Shown here in pieces: positions 16,282-27,800 of a DNA stretch of 30,380 nt. Below the pieces are notes generated by a model. The model saw only the letters and a program-made list of their open reading frames with translations, made no database searches and was not told the DNA's origin. The stretch's first letter is position 1. Every line of letters begins with the position of its first letter. Made by a program: the position numbers and the translations under genes. This DNA is from a virus. The stretch lies in IMG/VR virus record IMGVR_UViG_3300044608_000553, positions 1 to 30,380 of that record, one strand, 5' to 3'.

Positions 16282-18801
16282 ATGCCAATTAGATTCCAGT
16301 ATGACGCAGCGGCGGTAGCGCCCCCGAGCAGTAACGAACTGAAGAAGTACGGCGGTCAAATGCTGATGCAACAGCGCAAGTACGACCTGGATCAGCGCAA
16401 CGACCAAGCAAGGATAAGCCAGATTGGAGCCATGCGCAATTACAACGCCGAACCGTCTATCGGCGAAGATGACGCGATGCTTGAGCAGGAGATCCGCAGC
16501 GGGGCTTACGACCCAGATACCGTTAGGTCGCTCCGAGACGATCAGCGTTCGATGCGTCAAATCCTGCGAGATAGAAACATTGACGGTACACAAAGAGCCC
16601 AGGCGATTGGTAATATCCAGTCTCGCATGCGAATGACCAGATCCACTGGTAAAGTTCAGCCGAAGATTCAGCAAATGCCTCCTGCGGCAGTGCAAGGGAA
16701 GCCGCCCATGACGGAGGCAGACTATTTTATCGATCCGAAGAACTACAACGATGCGTATGCTGCCGCACAGGCTAGATTGCAAGAAGAAGGAGCCCCTGTA
16801 ACTACGGATAACATTCACGCTCGAATGCATAACGATTACCTAGCAAAGCAAAAATTCATAGAGAGCGTGAAGCCACCTCAAGGTCAGCAGCAGCAAGGTG
16901 CTCCGCCTGTTGGTAATGCCCCACAACAACCCGTCCCTCCTGCTGGTCAACCACAAGCGTCGATCACCTCGCCGCAGGTGTTTGGTTCGTCTACGGTGCT
17001 GGCACAAGGTGGTTTCGGATCACCGCAACCGCAAGGGCAGATGCCACCACAGTCATCCGATCCGCGATTCAGCCATACGCAAATACAACCTGGTTTCAGG
17101 TTTCCAGGACAGGGGCCGGAAAATCCAAAAGGCGTAAAGATGGTGTTGGCGTCTATGCCGCCGCAGTATGTGTTGAATGATGGCACACAAGTAGACTCCA
17201 AATGGGAAAACGGACAGTGGGTTCCTGACATAGACCAAACTGGTCCGCGTTCGATGATGCTCAACGGCGGTCAACGGCAACCAAACGCACAAGGTGAGAT
17301 TCAGCAAAACTCCATGCGTCTTGTCGGTGAACCGGGGATCCCGAACCTTATAGCTGGCTTAGGTGGTCCAAGTGATTATCAACCGCAATCCAACGCACAA
17401 GGCGGCATGGGAGTTCCAGTCGGTCAGTCGGCGTATCAGCCTACCGGAGACTACAGTAGCAAACCAGTGTTTGGGGTTCAGCCAGTGTTGGCTCAGCAGG
17501 CAGCATCGCAACAAGCCGCACCGGCGACACCTGTTGCAACTCCGCAAACCGCCCCTACCACAACTCCAGCGAAAAGAGGTGCCAGAGGTTACGTTTCAAT
17601 AAGCCCCCAGGGGCAAAGCGTAACTGCCCTTGGCAGAAATGCGATGTACAACGAGCGGGGTGAGTTCGTTGGTGATCCAGGCTTGTACGATCGCCAAGGC
17701 GCGGATTACATCCGTCAGCAAACTGCTGGTGTACAACCTGTTGCGCAGCCAGTTTCGACTGGAAGGGCTGGTTTCGATGCGGCGATGGGAAGCAACCTTG
17801 ATACCGCTTACGATCTTGCCAACATGGACAGGAGTCCAGGAACGAACTTCTTTAATCTGGAAAATCCCGCTTATGCCGCAATGCGAGCTCCAGCGCCGCA
17901 GCAAAACACTGGCAACGTCGGTCAGTTCAAGGGTCGCTATGGGCTTGGTGGCGTTGATTACGGGATCAATCCTGCAACTGGTAATCGCGTCACAGCTTCG
18001 ATCCGTCCAGGCGGTGGGCTTGAGTTTGACGAGCCAATTGGAAAGCCTGGAACGGCTATGGGTGGTCGCAAGGGCAGCGTTACGATCATGGGTGGCAAAA
18101 AGAAACCTGTCGCTGAGGTTTCCCCCGGTGTTTCAACGCCACAGCAGATGGCGGCTTACAATGCTTTGCCAGAGGCTCCCGTGGATTCTCCAGCGGCTCC
18201 CTCTGCTTCCGGAGTTAACTATCAGTATCAGAGCCCAGTCGCTCAGTCCGTCGCAACCGCACCTCAATCTGCGACTCCTTCCAGAAAATACGGAGGTTCT
18301 TCGCTTACCAGTTCTGCTGGTAGGGAAGTTGAAGCAGCTATGCAAGCTGGCGAGGAATTGGCTGCTCGCGAACAGGCTATTGGGCAACAGCAGGCGTTTC
18401 AGGGTGCGACAGCGCCACCACCAGTGCCAATGAGCGACGAGAAACGAAAAGAACTCGGGCTGCCGACAACTAAAGAGCTCAAGGAGATGCGAAGAAGCAT
18501 GGATCAGAATAGGGCGATGGGTGGAATAGGTCTTGGAGGTACAGGGCGTGCGGCTGGAAGCTACTCGCCTCCGACTTCGGCTCAGAAACCAAAAGAATCG
18601 CCAAAGGCAGGCAAGCCAACATCGCAACAGACAGTCATGTCGAAAGCGATAAAAGACTTTGCAAGCAAACAACCATCTGATGTTCAAGATGCTATCAGGG
18701 ATGCTTACGACACGAAATTGAGCGATAGGCTCAGAGAGAATGCAGTTAGGTTTTTGCTTTCCAGGGGAATTGACTTGGAAAAAATGGCTCCAAATTCCTA
18801 G
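16282..18801 (+). CDS. Gln/Pro/Gly-rich internal virion protein candidate
   Basis: This 839-residue protein has a strong AAAGGAG site at 16266-16272. The first 130 residues are helical and charged (NELKKYGGQMLMQQRKYDLDQRN). From about residue 190 to 740 it is a disordered chain of Gln, Pro, Gly, Ala and Ser (GQQQQGAPPVG, PQPQGQMPPQ, QQAASQQAAPATP). The last 70 residues are helical again (MSKAIKDFASKQPSDVQDAIRDAYD...). It directly precedes the giant multi-enzyme gene, which parallels the neighbouring internal virion genes 15 and 16 of T7-like phages. An ejected or packaged role is inferred from position and composition, not from homology. Confidence 0.6.
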   Translation: MPIRFQYDAAAVAPPSSNELKKYGGQMLMQQRKYDLDQRNDQARISQIGAMRNYNAEPSIGEDDAMLEQEIRSGAYDPDTVRSLRDDQRSMRQILRDRNIDGTQRAQAIGNIQSRMRMTRSTGKVQPKIQQMPPAAVQGKPPMTEADYFIDPKNYNDAYAAAQARLQEEGAPVTTDNIHARMHNDYLAKQKFIESVKPPQGQQQQGAPPVGNAPQQPVPPAGQPQASITSPQVFGSSTVLAQGGFGSPQPQGQMPPQSSDPRFSHTQIQPGFRFPGQGPENPKGVKMVLASMPPQYVLNDGTQVDSKWENGQWVPDIDQTGPRSMMLNGGQRQPNAQGEIQQNSMRLVGEPGIPNLIAGLGGPSDYQPQSNAQGGMGVPVGQSAYQPTGDYSSKPVFGVQPVLAQQAASQQAAPATPVATPQTAPTTTPAKRGARGYVSISPQGQSVTALGRNAMYNERGEFVGDPGLYDRQGADYIRQQTAGVQPVAQPVSTGRAGFDAAMGSNLDTAYDLANMDRSPGTNFFNLENPAYAAMRAPAPQQNTGNVGQFKGRYGLGGVDYGINPATGNRVTASIRPGGGLEFDEPIGKPGTAMGGRKGSVTIMGGKKKPVAEVSPGVSTPQQMAAYNALPEAPVDSPAAPSASGVNYQYQSPVAQSVATAPQSATPSRKYGGSSLTSSAGREVEAAMQAGEELAAREQAIGQQQAFQGATAPPPVPMSDEKRKELGLPTTKELKEMRRSMDQNRAMGGIGLGGTGRAAGSYSPPTSAQKPKESPKAGKPTSQQTVMSKAIKDFASKQPSDVQDAIRDAYDTKLSDRLRENAVRFLLSRGIDLEKMAPNS

Positions 18802-18831
18802 TGTTTTTCGGTTACAAACTCGCCATCACTA

Positions 18832-18844
18832 TTTAAGACTTAAA
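18832..18844. other. 13-bp palindrome before the giant gene
   Basis: TTTAAGACTTAAA is a perfect dyad with a single central base in the 47-nt gap between the previous stop and ATG 18849. It is too tight for a hairpin. A dimeric regulator site is possible, but a site of this length could arise by chance. Confidence 0.2.
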
Positions 18845-18848
18845 GCAA

Positions 18849-21800
18849 ATGAGCACAACTGACATCCTGGATATCATCAAAAAAGTAAAGGCGGAATCTA
18901 CAGCCGGGGCGTTTCAGCCTGCCGAGGAAAAGTCCTTGGTTTACAATCAGGATCAAAGCGGTGCATTTCTTGATCCAGAATCACTGACTCCAGCCGACAA
19001 CGATGTGATTAGCCTTTTCAAAAAGGTGAAACAAGGATCCGTAGAGACACCGCCTGCTTTAGAAGTTTCAAAGACCCCGGCAGAGACAGAGGCGGCAGCA
19101 AAGCAAAATCTAGCCACTCGCAACGAGTTTATGCGAGGCTTGTATCGTGGCATTGACACCACTCAAGCGGCTTTTTACGGCGGGCTCGGGATGTACAGTG
19201 CTGCTATGGGCGACACTGAGGCTGCCGACAGAAGGTTCCAGCAGTATCAGGAGCAGATGCGTCAGGCATCGGAGAACCCAGCGACCGTTGACCAGTTCTT
19301 CTCCACCGATCCGCAAAAGGGTGCGTTTGGAAGCGTTGGCAACTTCGGCACTTGGGTGGCTGGTACGGGTGGTAGTCTAATTCCATCTGTGGTTGAGGCT
19401 GGTGCTGCTGGTGTCGCTGGTGCGGCTATTGGTGGTGCGATTGTGCCTGCGCCGGATCCAGGAGACGTTGTGACGGTTCCAGCAGGATTCCTTGGTGGTG
19501 TTTTTGGTAGGGCTGCAATCAAGAAGGCAATGGCTGAAGCATCGCAAAAGTATGTCGAAAAGGGCGTAGCCAAGGAGGTTGCCGATCGCATGGGTCGGCA
19601 AGCGGTGAACAACGTCTTAGCGAAGCGAGCTGGGGGTTTGGCTGCGGCTCAGCGGATTACAGCCTTGCAAGAAGGTGGCGGCATGTATGCCGAGGGCAGA
19701 GAGGCGGGATATGACAATCCGTGGTCTGCAATCCTGTTTGGCGAGGTTTCAGGTTTGACTGAAATCGGATTTGGCAATATGCCATTCGCCGTTAAGAATT
19801 TCATCGGAAGAAGTCCATCTCGAGAGGCGATCAAAAACGCCGACCCTCGAACTGCCGCTGGCTACATTTGGGATGCGGTAAAGAACACTGGTGAGGAAGG
19901 TGTCCAGGAAGGATTTCAAGAGTTTCTTGGTAGTGTCAACGAGACGATTAACGAGCCCGAGAAGAAGCTGCTGACTAAAGAGAACTTCATGCAGTGGGCT
20001 GAGGCTGGTGCTGCCGGTGCGCTCGCCGGTGCTGGTTTTGGTGCGGCTGGTGCTGCTTCCTCGGCATTGCAGGACAGGGCTGAGCGACTGAAGAAACTGA
20101 AGGAGAAGGGCTTCATTTCTGAGGAGGATGCGACTGAGGCTGGTATCGAAGGGAACAGCCGCAGAGAGCGAATGGCGAACGTCGAGTCCGAAATCAATCG
20201 TATCGAGCAGGAAATGCAGGCTCAGGACACCCCAGATCCAGAGATCGCATCTATGATCGACGGAATGATTTCTGAGGGTGAATCTGACGATGAGTTTGCC
20301 AGACAGCAAGCTGGATCACCAACTCCGCAGGCACCTCAAGTCGAAGCACCGATCACACCTACCCCGCTTTACGAGGTCGCTGGCGATGAAAACATGGTGG
20401 CTAGGGTTTGGCAGAATCCTCAAGGGTTCTTGGTGAACCTCACGGATATAGACTCCGGTGAGGTGTTTCCTACTGCAAACATCTTCCCGACGTTTGAGCA
20501 AGCAAAGCAGCACGCCGATACGGTTCGGTTGCCACAACAGCCTCAAGCTGCACCGGAACCTACTGATACGTTCACGGAGTACGCAAATGCGTGGAGTCAA
20601 AATCTAGCGAGGTCGCGAGGAACAGAACCGAAACCTTTACAGGCGAGGACTATACAAAGCCTACGCGAGACAATTGATGGGCACGCAGATTACGCAATCA
20701 AAATGGGTCGTTCTACAGCTTTTGTGACCGACAACCCAACGCTTGATGCTCTGATGATGAGGGAGATTCAAAAAGCGGTTCAGGCTAAAGGTTATCAGGT
20801 TGATGATGTAAAGCAGACGACAGAAGGTGGGACTAATTACATCGGATTCAATGTGATCGGAAGTCCTCAGCAAGCACCTCAAGTCGTGCCGCCTGCAGTC
20901 GGAGATCCTTTTACGGAAGGGCAGCCGCAACCACCAGCCGCACAAAACCCGTTTGAACCTGGAGTTTCACAACCACAAGGAGAAATCCCCGATGCCGGCG
21001 CAATACGAAGCCCTCAAGAGGAAGTACGACAAGAGCAAGGCGGCGCAGATCTACGTGGGTCTGGGCAAGAGCAAGTACCAGCGCAGCCAGAGAGCCAAGA
21101 GCCTCCAGCACAAGCGGAAGTGCAAGTAGGCTCAATTTACGAGCCTCGCCGACTATCCGAGCAAGAGCGTCAGATGTTTGACGAGTCTCGAAAAGCTGCT
21201 GCCGAGTCGCAATCTACAGAAAGACCTAGACCAGACGAGCCTCCATTGGCAAGTGGAATGACTAGGCTTTATCACGGAAGCGCTGAAAAAGGTAGATTGA
21301 CTGGATCTGCATGGTATAGCACGGACAGGCAGTATGCCGCAAATTATCGAGATAATGCCGAGTTGCAGTATATCGACGTTCCAACCGATTGGGTCAATCA
21401 GCAAATAGACCCAGACAACTACGGGCAGACCGTTGACAAGGGATTTACCCTGAATGTGCAACTTGATTCAAGCGATGTCGGGTCTCGCAAGGTTCTATTA
21501 GGGCAAGCAGAAGGTGCGGCACAAGCTGAACCGCTTTCAATAGACCCTGCGACAGTAAGCGACGGGGAATCTGTTGATGAAATGCGCAAGAGAGGAATGA
21601 GCGAGGATGAGATCCAAGACGTTGAGTCAAGTCGCAACTATTTTAATGTCGTCGGAGACCCAGGCAAAGCTTCAGACAAAGATCTCAATCGAGCGTATGG
21701 TTTCTCTAACATCTTGATTTCGCATTATGAACGCAAAGGCCAGGAGGACATGGCGGAGTCTATTCGTCGCGAGCAGGAGGCAATGAAGAGGGAGATCAAA

Positions 21801-24800
21801 GATCGAAACGAACGACAAGAAGATGCAGAGGACGAAAATGCCGCAATGGACGAGATGGTGAGGGCTGAGTTTGAAGCGCAGATGCGAGCAGAGCAAGCCG
21901 CTCCGAGCGAGAAGAAGGGCAAGAAACGAAAGAAGCCTCGGTCGTCAAAGAAAGACAAGTCGCCTACCACTACCGAACAAGCCAGGGATGCGAATCGAAA
22001 AAAGCTGGACGAATTGTACCAGCAGTTCAAAGACGAGCTCAACAATAAATTGCGTTCAGGGCTTGATCCAAAACTCGTAAGCATTGCAGTCAATATTGCG
22101 AGAGTGCACATTAAAGACAAGGTGCTCACATTTGCGGTGTTTGTGGAAAAAGTGTCGGATAGGTTTTCCGCAGATGCACTCGACGAGATTAAGCCATACT
22201 TCGAGTCGGCATGGAGAGTTGCGCATAGCCTGAATCTGACGAAGGATCCAGGCGGCAAGTTTGATGATGTGCTGGCAAGCAAAGCCAAGCAAGAAAAGGA
22301 AGCAGGTCAACCGCAACCAGAACTACAAGGAGAGTTGCAGATCCCTGTTGAGGGCAAGCCCTTCACTTTTATCGCTCTCCACAACAAAGAGAAGTCGCCA
22401 GACATGGGGTCTAGGTTTGGACAAGACAAAGAGCCTGCGGGTCGGTATGTGGTTGCAGTTAGCGACAGCAACACTGCCGCAGCCGACATGCCAGACAAGT
22501 TTGACCGCAGAACCGTCACGTTTCAAAACCCCTTGGTCATCGAGTTCGGTGGAGGCTACCAAGAGGCGAGCAACTGGAAGCAGGTTCTTTCAGGTCGATA
22601 CGGCGGCTTGACAGGAAAGGCTTTGTCGCAAGCGATCGTTGACGACGGGTTCGACGGGATAGTTACGGTCGAGCCAGCAAAGGGGGCGAATCGTCCTGCT
22701 CACACATCAGAAATTGTCGACCTGAGTACGATCAAGGCAGAAGGAAAGCCCGCAAAGCCTGCTCCAGCAGAAAGCGACACCGACAAAACACTCAGGCAGG
22801 CTGGTCTCAAAGTAGAGCAGTTACCAGACGGAACGTGGCAAATTACCGGAAATACTTACGAAAACAGCAAGGAGATAGGCGATGCAAAAAGGGAAGTACC
22901 CGATCTTAAAGGCTGGTGGGATCCAAGGCTCAAGCGATGGACGTTTAAGCGAGACCCTCGACGAGAAATTGCTGATAGAATCGCTAGCAGAGCAACTAGA
23001 GATGAGCCCGTCGATGATGCGGGCAGCGATGAACAAATGGCGCGTGAGGACGCCAGAAGAGAGCAGGATGCAATCGCCGACATCCAGAGATCTGGCGAGG
23101 ACTATGTTGCCAGTGTTGATCAATCCACAAAAGATCTCGTCGCAAGAGGCTTGAAGTTTGGGATGACCCAAGAGGTTGTCGATAACCAGATCGAGGATAT
23201 TGGTCGTGTTGTCGTCGCAGCCGAAGAAAACCTCCCGATGTTTGTTATCGGATCAGCGCCAGGGACAGGGAAAACGTTTGTTCTTGGTGGTGTGATCCGT
23301 GAATTGCGCAGAAGAGGATTTAAGAAGTTCGTCTATGTCACTCAGAACGAAAACTTAATAAGTCAGGTTCAAGGCAATTTGGCGGATTACGGTCTTGAGG
23401 GCGTAGAGTTTACGACATACGCCAAGTCCAGGGAGAAGCCACTGGACACATCCGGAGCCGTTTTGTTGCTCGATGAAGCGCATACGGCGAAAAACGGCGA
23501 CAGGGAGACAGGGAAGAAGATTAGTCGCATGGTCAAGGCTTCAACCTTTACTGTGTACGCCACTGCGACACCGTTCGAGAACGTCTCCGAAGCTGAGTAC
23601 CTTGGGTATAGCGGCATTTTCGACGGACTTAATGTTGAGTTCACCCGCCCTTCAAACAACCCAAATAGACCTTTCCGCAACACGCTGAGTGGATTCGACG
23701 CATGGGCATGGATGTTTGGCGCAAAGGTTTTCTTTGTTAAGCAAACCGATTACAAAGGGGATACATACATGGTTCCTGTGGTTTGGTGGGACAAACATCA
23801 AACAGCAGAAGAGGATCAGTTTGCTGCCAACGAATGGCTAAAGAAGCGTGGGGTTTACGTTCAGCGCCCGATGTCACTTCCGGCTGGAACTGTCAAAAGC
23901 GAAATGCGCAGTATCGAAGCGGATCCGTATTGGGCAGACATATCTAATCGCGTAGTTGAAATTTATGCTGACGCAGAGTCGCAAGCAGAAAGCAATCAGG
24001 AAAAAGGGGATATCAAGCGACACAAGAAAACAGTTCTTAAACGATTACTGGAACTGGCGAAGGTTGATGCGGCTATTGCTAGAGCAAAAGAAGTTATCGG
24101 CGAGGGCAAGGAAGATGATTCGCAAGTGATAATCTTCGTGAACTACAAATCAGATCTCGATCTAGGCACATTTGAATTAAGTGAGCCGTATAGAGACCGC
24201 TACAAAATCAAAGGCAAGGAGGCGAAACGTCGCTACACTCCATCACAAATGGACGAAATGATGCGACAGTGGTATCAAGCCAAGGCTTTAGCAAAGCAAA
24301 CCGGAGATGATGCCGGGCCTCCACCTTTTGCTCGATTCATCCACAGGATTGCAATGGTAATGGATGAGGCTGGACTATTGGAAAAATTCCCAAGTGTCAT
24401 AGATAAGATTATGGACGCTTTTCCTGGTCAAGCAGTCGAGTTTTCTGGTCGCTCTGCATCAGAAAACCCAGAGAACCTAGCCAAATGGAAAAACAACGAA
24501 GCAAAACTCATTGTTGCGACGATGGATAAGGGCGGCACTGGATTGTCGTTTCATGACACAACCGGGAAGATGCCATCGCGTTACCAAATCAACATGAATC
24601 TCCCGTGGAGTGGAACTAAGGTTGAGCAGGTGAGTGGTCGATTGGCTAGATATGGAACGGCTAAGCCAGTAAATATCGAGTGGATTTTTGCGAACAATAT
24701 CCCGTTTGATCGCGAGCTCAGCAAGACGGTTGGATCTAGGATGCGATCTATGTCTGCTGCTGTCCAGGGAACAAAGAGTGGCGATGCTAAGCGAATCAGG

Positions 24801-27800
24801 GATTTTGATTTCGAGGAAGACCAAGAGATTGATACAGGAATTGAGTCCCCATGGCTAAACGCCTCTGTCGAAGATGAAAATCGATGGGCTGGAACCACTG
24901 TATCTGTCAGCCCGAAGGGTAAAGAGGAAGGCTACGAAGGCACAGTCGTTCGTGTGCTTAACAAGGGCGAGACGATCGAGATCCAGCGAGATGGGTTTGA
25001 CTCGTCAACGCGAGTCTCTGCCGAGCGAGTAAGTGTGATCAATCTGGTTGACAGTAAGGCTGGATCATCAACCGAGCAAGCCGACAAGGCTGCGAAGATT
25101 TTGTCTGACAAAGACCCATACGCCGAGTCGTCTCCAGAGTCGCAGCAACGTCGCAAGGATATTAATGAAGCCTGGAGCGATATGCGGTCTTACTACCAAC
25201 TAGCCCCAGATTCTACCATTGAGGTTGGATTGCGCGACATGATCGATGGCTTCGTGTCTGGGGATTCAAAGCCTCCAAGAGTAGCAGGGAACCCAGATGG
25301 GAAAGCATACGAGTACACCGGCGGCGACAAGCGACTTAACGCAATCAAGAAGCGAGCGCAAACGATTGCCAATAAGACTGGCGCGGTTCAGGCGATTGTG
25401 GTTGTAGATAACAAGGCAAGGACGAGTATCCCCGCGCATGCAGTGATTGTTTCCTCGCCTGGGTTCGTAGGATCGGAATACAACCCGCAAGACTCTAAGC
25501 ATTTTGCATGGGTCAATTCACTGACAAAACTCTATCCAGAAATGATCGTTGATGTGATCGTTCCTTCAGAGAAAAAGATCGGGAAGAAGTCTATTGGTGC
25601 TTCCGAACTGAAACCTCGTGACCGGTTTGTCGATTCCGATGGTCAAACGTGGGAGGTGTTCTCGTCGCGTGGTGGTGTCGTCATCGCTCACCCAGTTGTC
25701 GACGGAAAGCCGCAAGTGAACAGGGACAGTCAGGTTTCGTTTGCCGTCACAGATGCGGCGAAGTCGAGACATCCAGAGTACAAAACCGACATTGTGTCGG
25801 TGACGAAGTGGAAGGGTGAGGAAGAAGTACCAGTAAGCAAGGAAACGCAAGAAGATGAAGAAGAAGCCGAAATTGACAGTGGATCAGAGAAAGGCGATGA
25901 ACGCGCTGAGGCGGATAAAGAGTCAGCAGGTCGCGTCGTCGGAGGAAAAACGAAAGTCGGAAAAAGGAAAGCCCACTACGAAGTAGTTGAGTTGCGAATG
26001 CTCATTGGTTCGCATCATCCTTTCGGCTTAACGGTCAACGAGGATTTTCCAAAGAGCTGGCAAGAGAAGCAAAGAAGGTACGAGGATCTTAACGCTTCGC
26101 AAAAACAGCAAGTCTGGATGCCATCTGGGGGTTTTGATCCAGATAAGGTTGTAGACCCAACTCGAGGGCACGAGCGAGGCCCGACCATGGTGATCGACAA
26201 GGATGGCAAGTTGTATGTAGTTGGCGGCACTCGCAGGTACATGATGATTGCCAATCTACAAAGAGCTTTCCCTGAAAAAGCAGTGGAGTATCAAAACGCT
26301 CTGGTGGCAGAAGCAGAGACGTTTGGGCTTGATCCTGAAGCTATAAACTCAATGGAGAGCCCGATACTAATTCGCGTTATTGAGGAATACGAAGATGTTC
26401 CGAATCTTATAGATCAACTTAACGCCGACCCTCAGTTTGCCAAAGACGTAGCTACCGAAGCTGCGTCGCTCGGAAGGGGAGTTGGGAAAAACACGATCGC
26501 TGTGTTGAGGGATATATCGGACGACGAGACATTGAGCAACTTCTTGAACAGGAAAGGTGTTGCTGTTGCCGAGGCAATGGCTGTGGACAACCCGGAACTA
26601 ATCCAAAAAATGCCAGGGTGGGTTCAAGGAAAGTCTCTAACAAAGGACGCAAAGCTTGCTATTCAAAAAGCGATTATGGGAGCCGTAATTCCAGACGCGA
26701 CGCTGATTAGTCAGGCAAGCCCAAGGATATTGCAGTCTATCAATGGTTCGTTGCCAGAGATACTGTCTCTAAATCAAAAGGGTGGCGAATGGAGTCTAAG
26801 CGAAAGGCTAAAAGAGGCTATCACATACGACGCTGAGTTTCGTTCGACTGGAAAAGCATCCTCAGATCGAAACATCGACTATTGGATGAATGATCCGCAA
26901 ATGACCTTCCTTGAGGGATTCAAGAAGGATCCAAATAGCGATGGATACAGGCTGTGGAGATACCTTCTAAATTATGGTGGAGCCAGGAAATTCCGCATAG
27001 CATTGCAAAAAACAATGATCAAGGAGGCAAGGCTGGATGTTGAGTTGGGGGGTCTTTTTGCTGGTTTAGCCGATCCGGACGTTGAACCTTCAATGAGCGG
27101 CAATGAAGCATTTGAGTTGCTATTGAGAAGTGGAGATATAGACGGACAAGCTCAGCAAAACCTAGACGACAACCTGCGCAACCTCCCGCCACCGCTTTTC
27201 CAGACCGCCCCAGACGTAAACGAGAACATGTGGTCGGAGGCGTTGGATCTATCCATCGCCGCTCAGGACGCTGGAATCACCAATCTACGCGACTTCGTTG
27301 CCTACTCGGTCAAAACCATTGGTCGCGATCGCACGTTGCAGGTGAGCCGTTTCCTTCGCTTAGCGGCAGAAGTCGCAGGCATGGAAGGTGTGCAGCAAGC
27401 AGCAGCAGTCTCGGGCATCACCCGCGATCAAGTCGTCACGATGGCAAAGAGGGCGTTTGGAGAGAGGCTGTCCGACGAGCAGATTGAGGCTGGTATTACC
27501 CTCCAGGACATCACCGCATTCGGCAGGAACGAGATCGGATTTGCTCCGTATGGTACGCCGGTGCCGGGGCAAGCGATGACGCAAGAAGATTTCGACCAAC
27601 CATCGGGCTACAAGTTTAACGAGAGCGAATACCGTCCTGCCGTCGTGTCATACGCTCGCGACAAGTGGGGTGATGCGATGGCTTCGAACGGCAAGCCAAC
27701 ATGGCAGAACTTCGTGCGGTGGTTTGGTGATAGCAAGGTGGTGGACAAGGACGGAAAACCGTTGGTTGTTTACCACGGAGGACAAAGAACGATAGACAGC

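Noticed and set aside
17630-18433. 267-codon open frame on the plus strand in another frame
   Set aside because: It is fully inside the 839-residue internal virion candidate, which has a strong ribosome site and consistent composition. The alternative frame has no motif.
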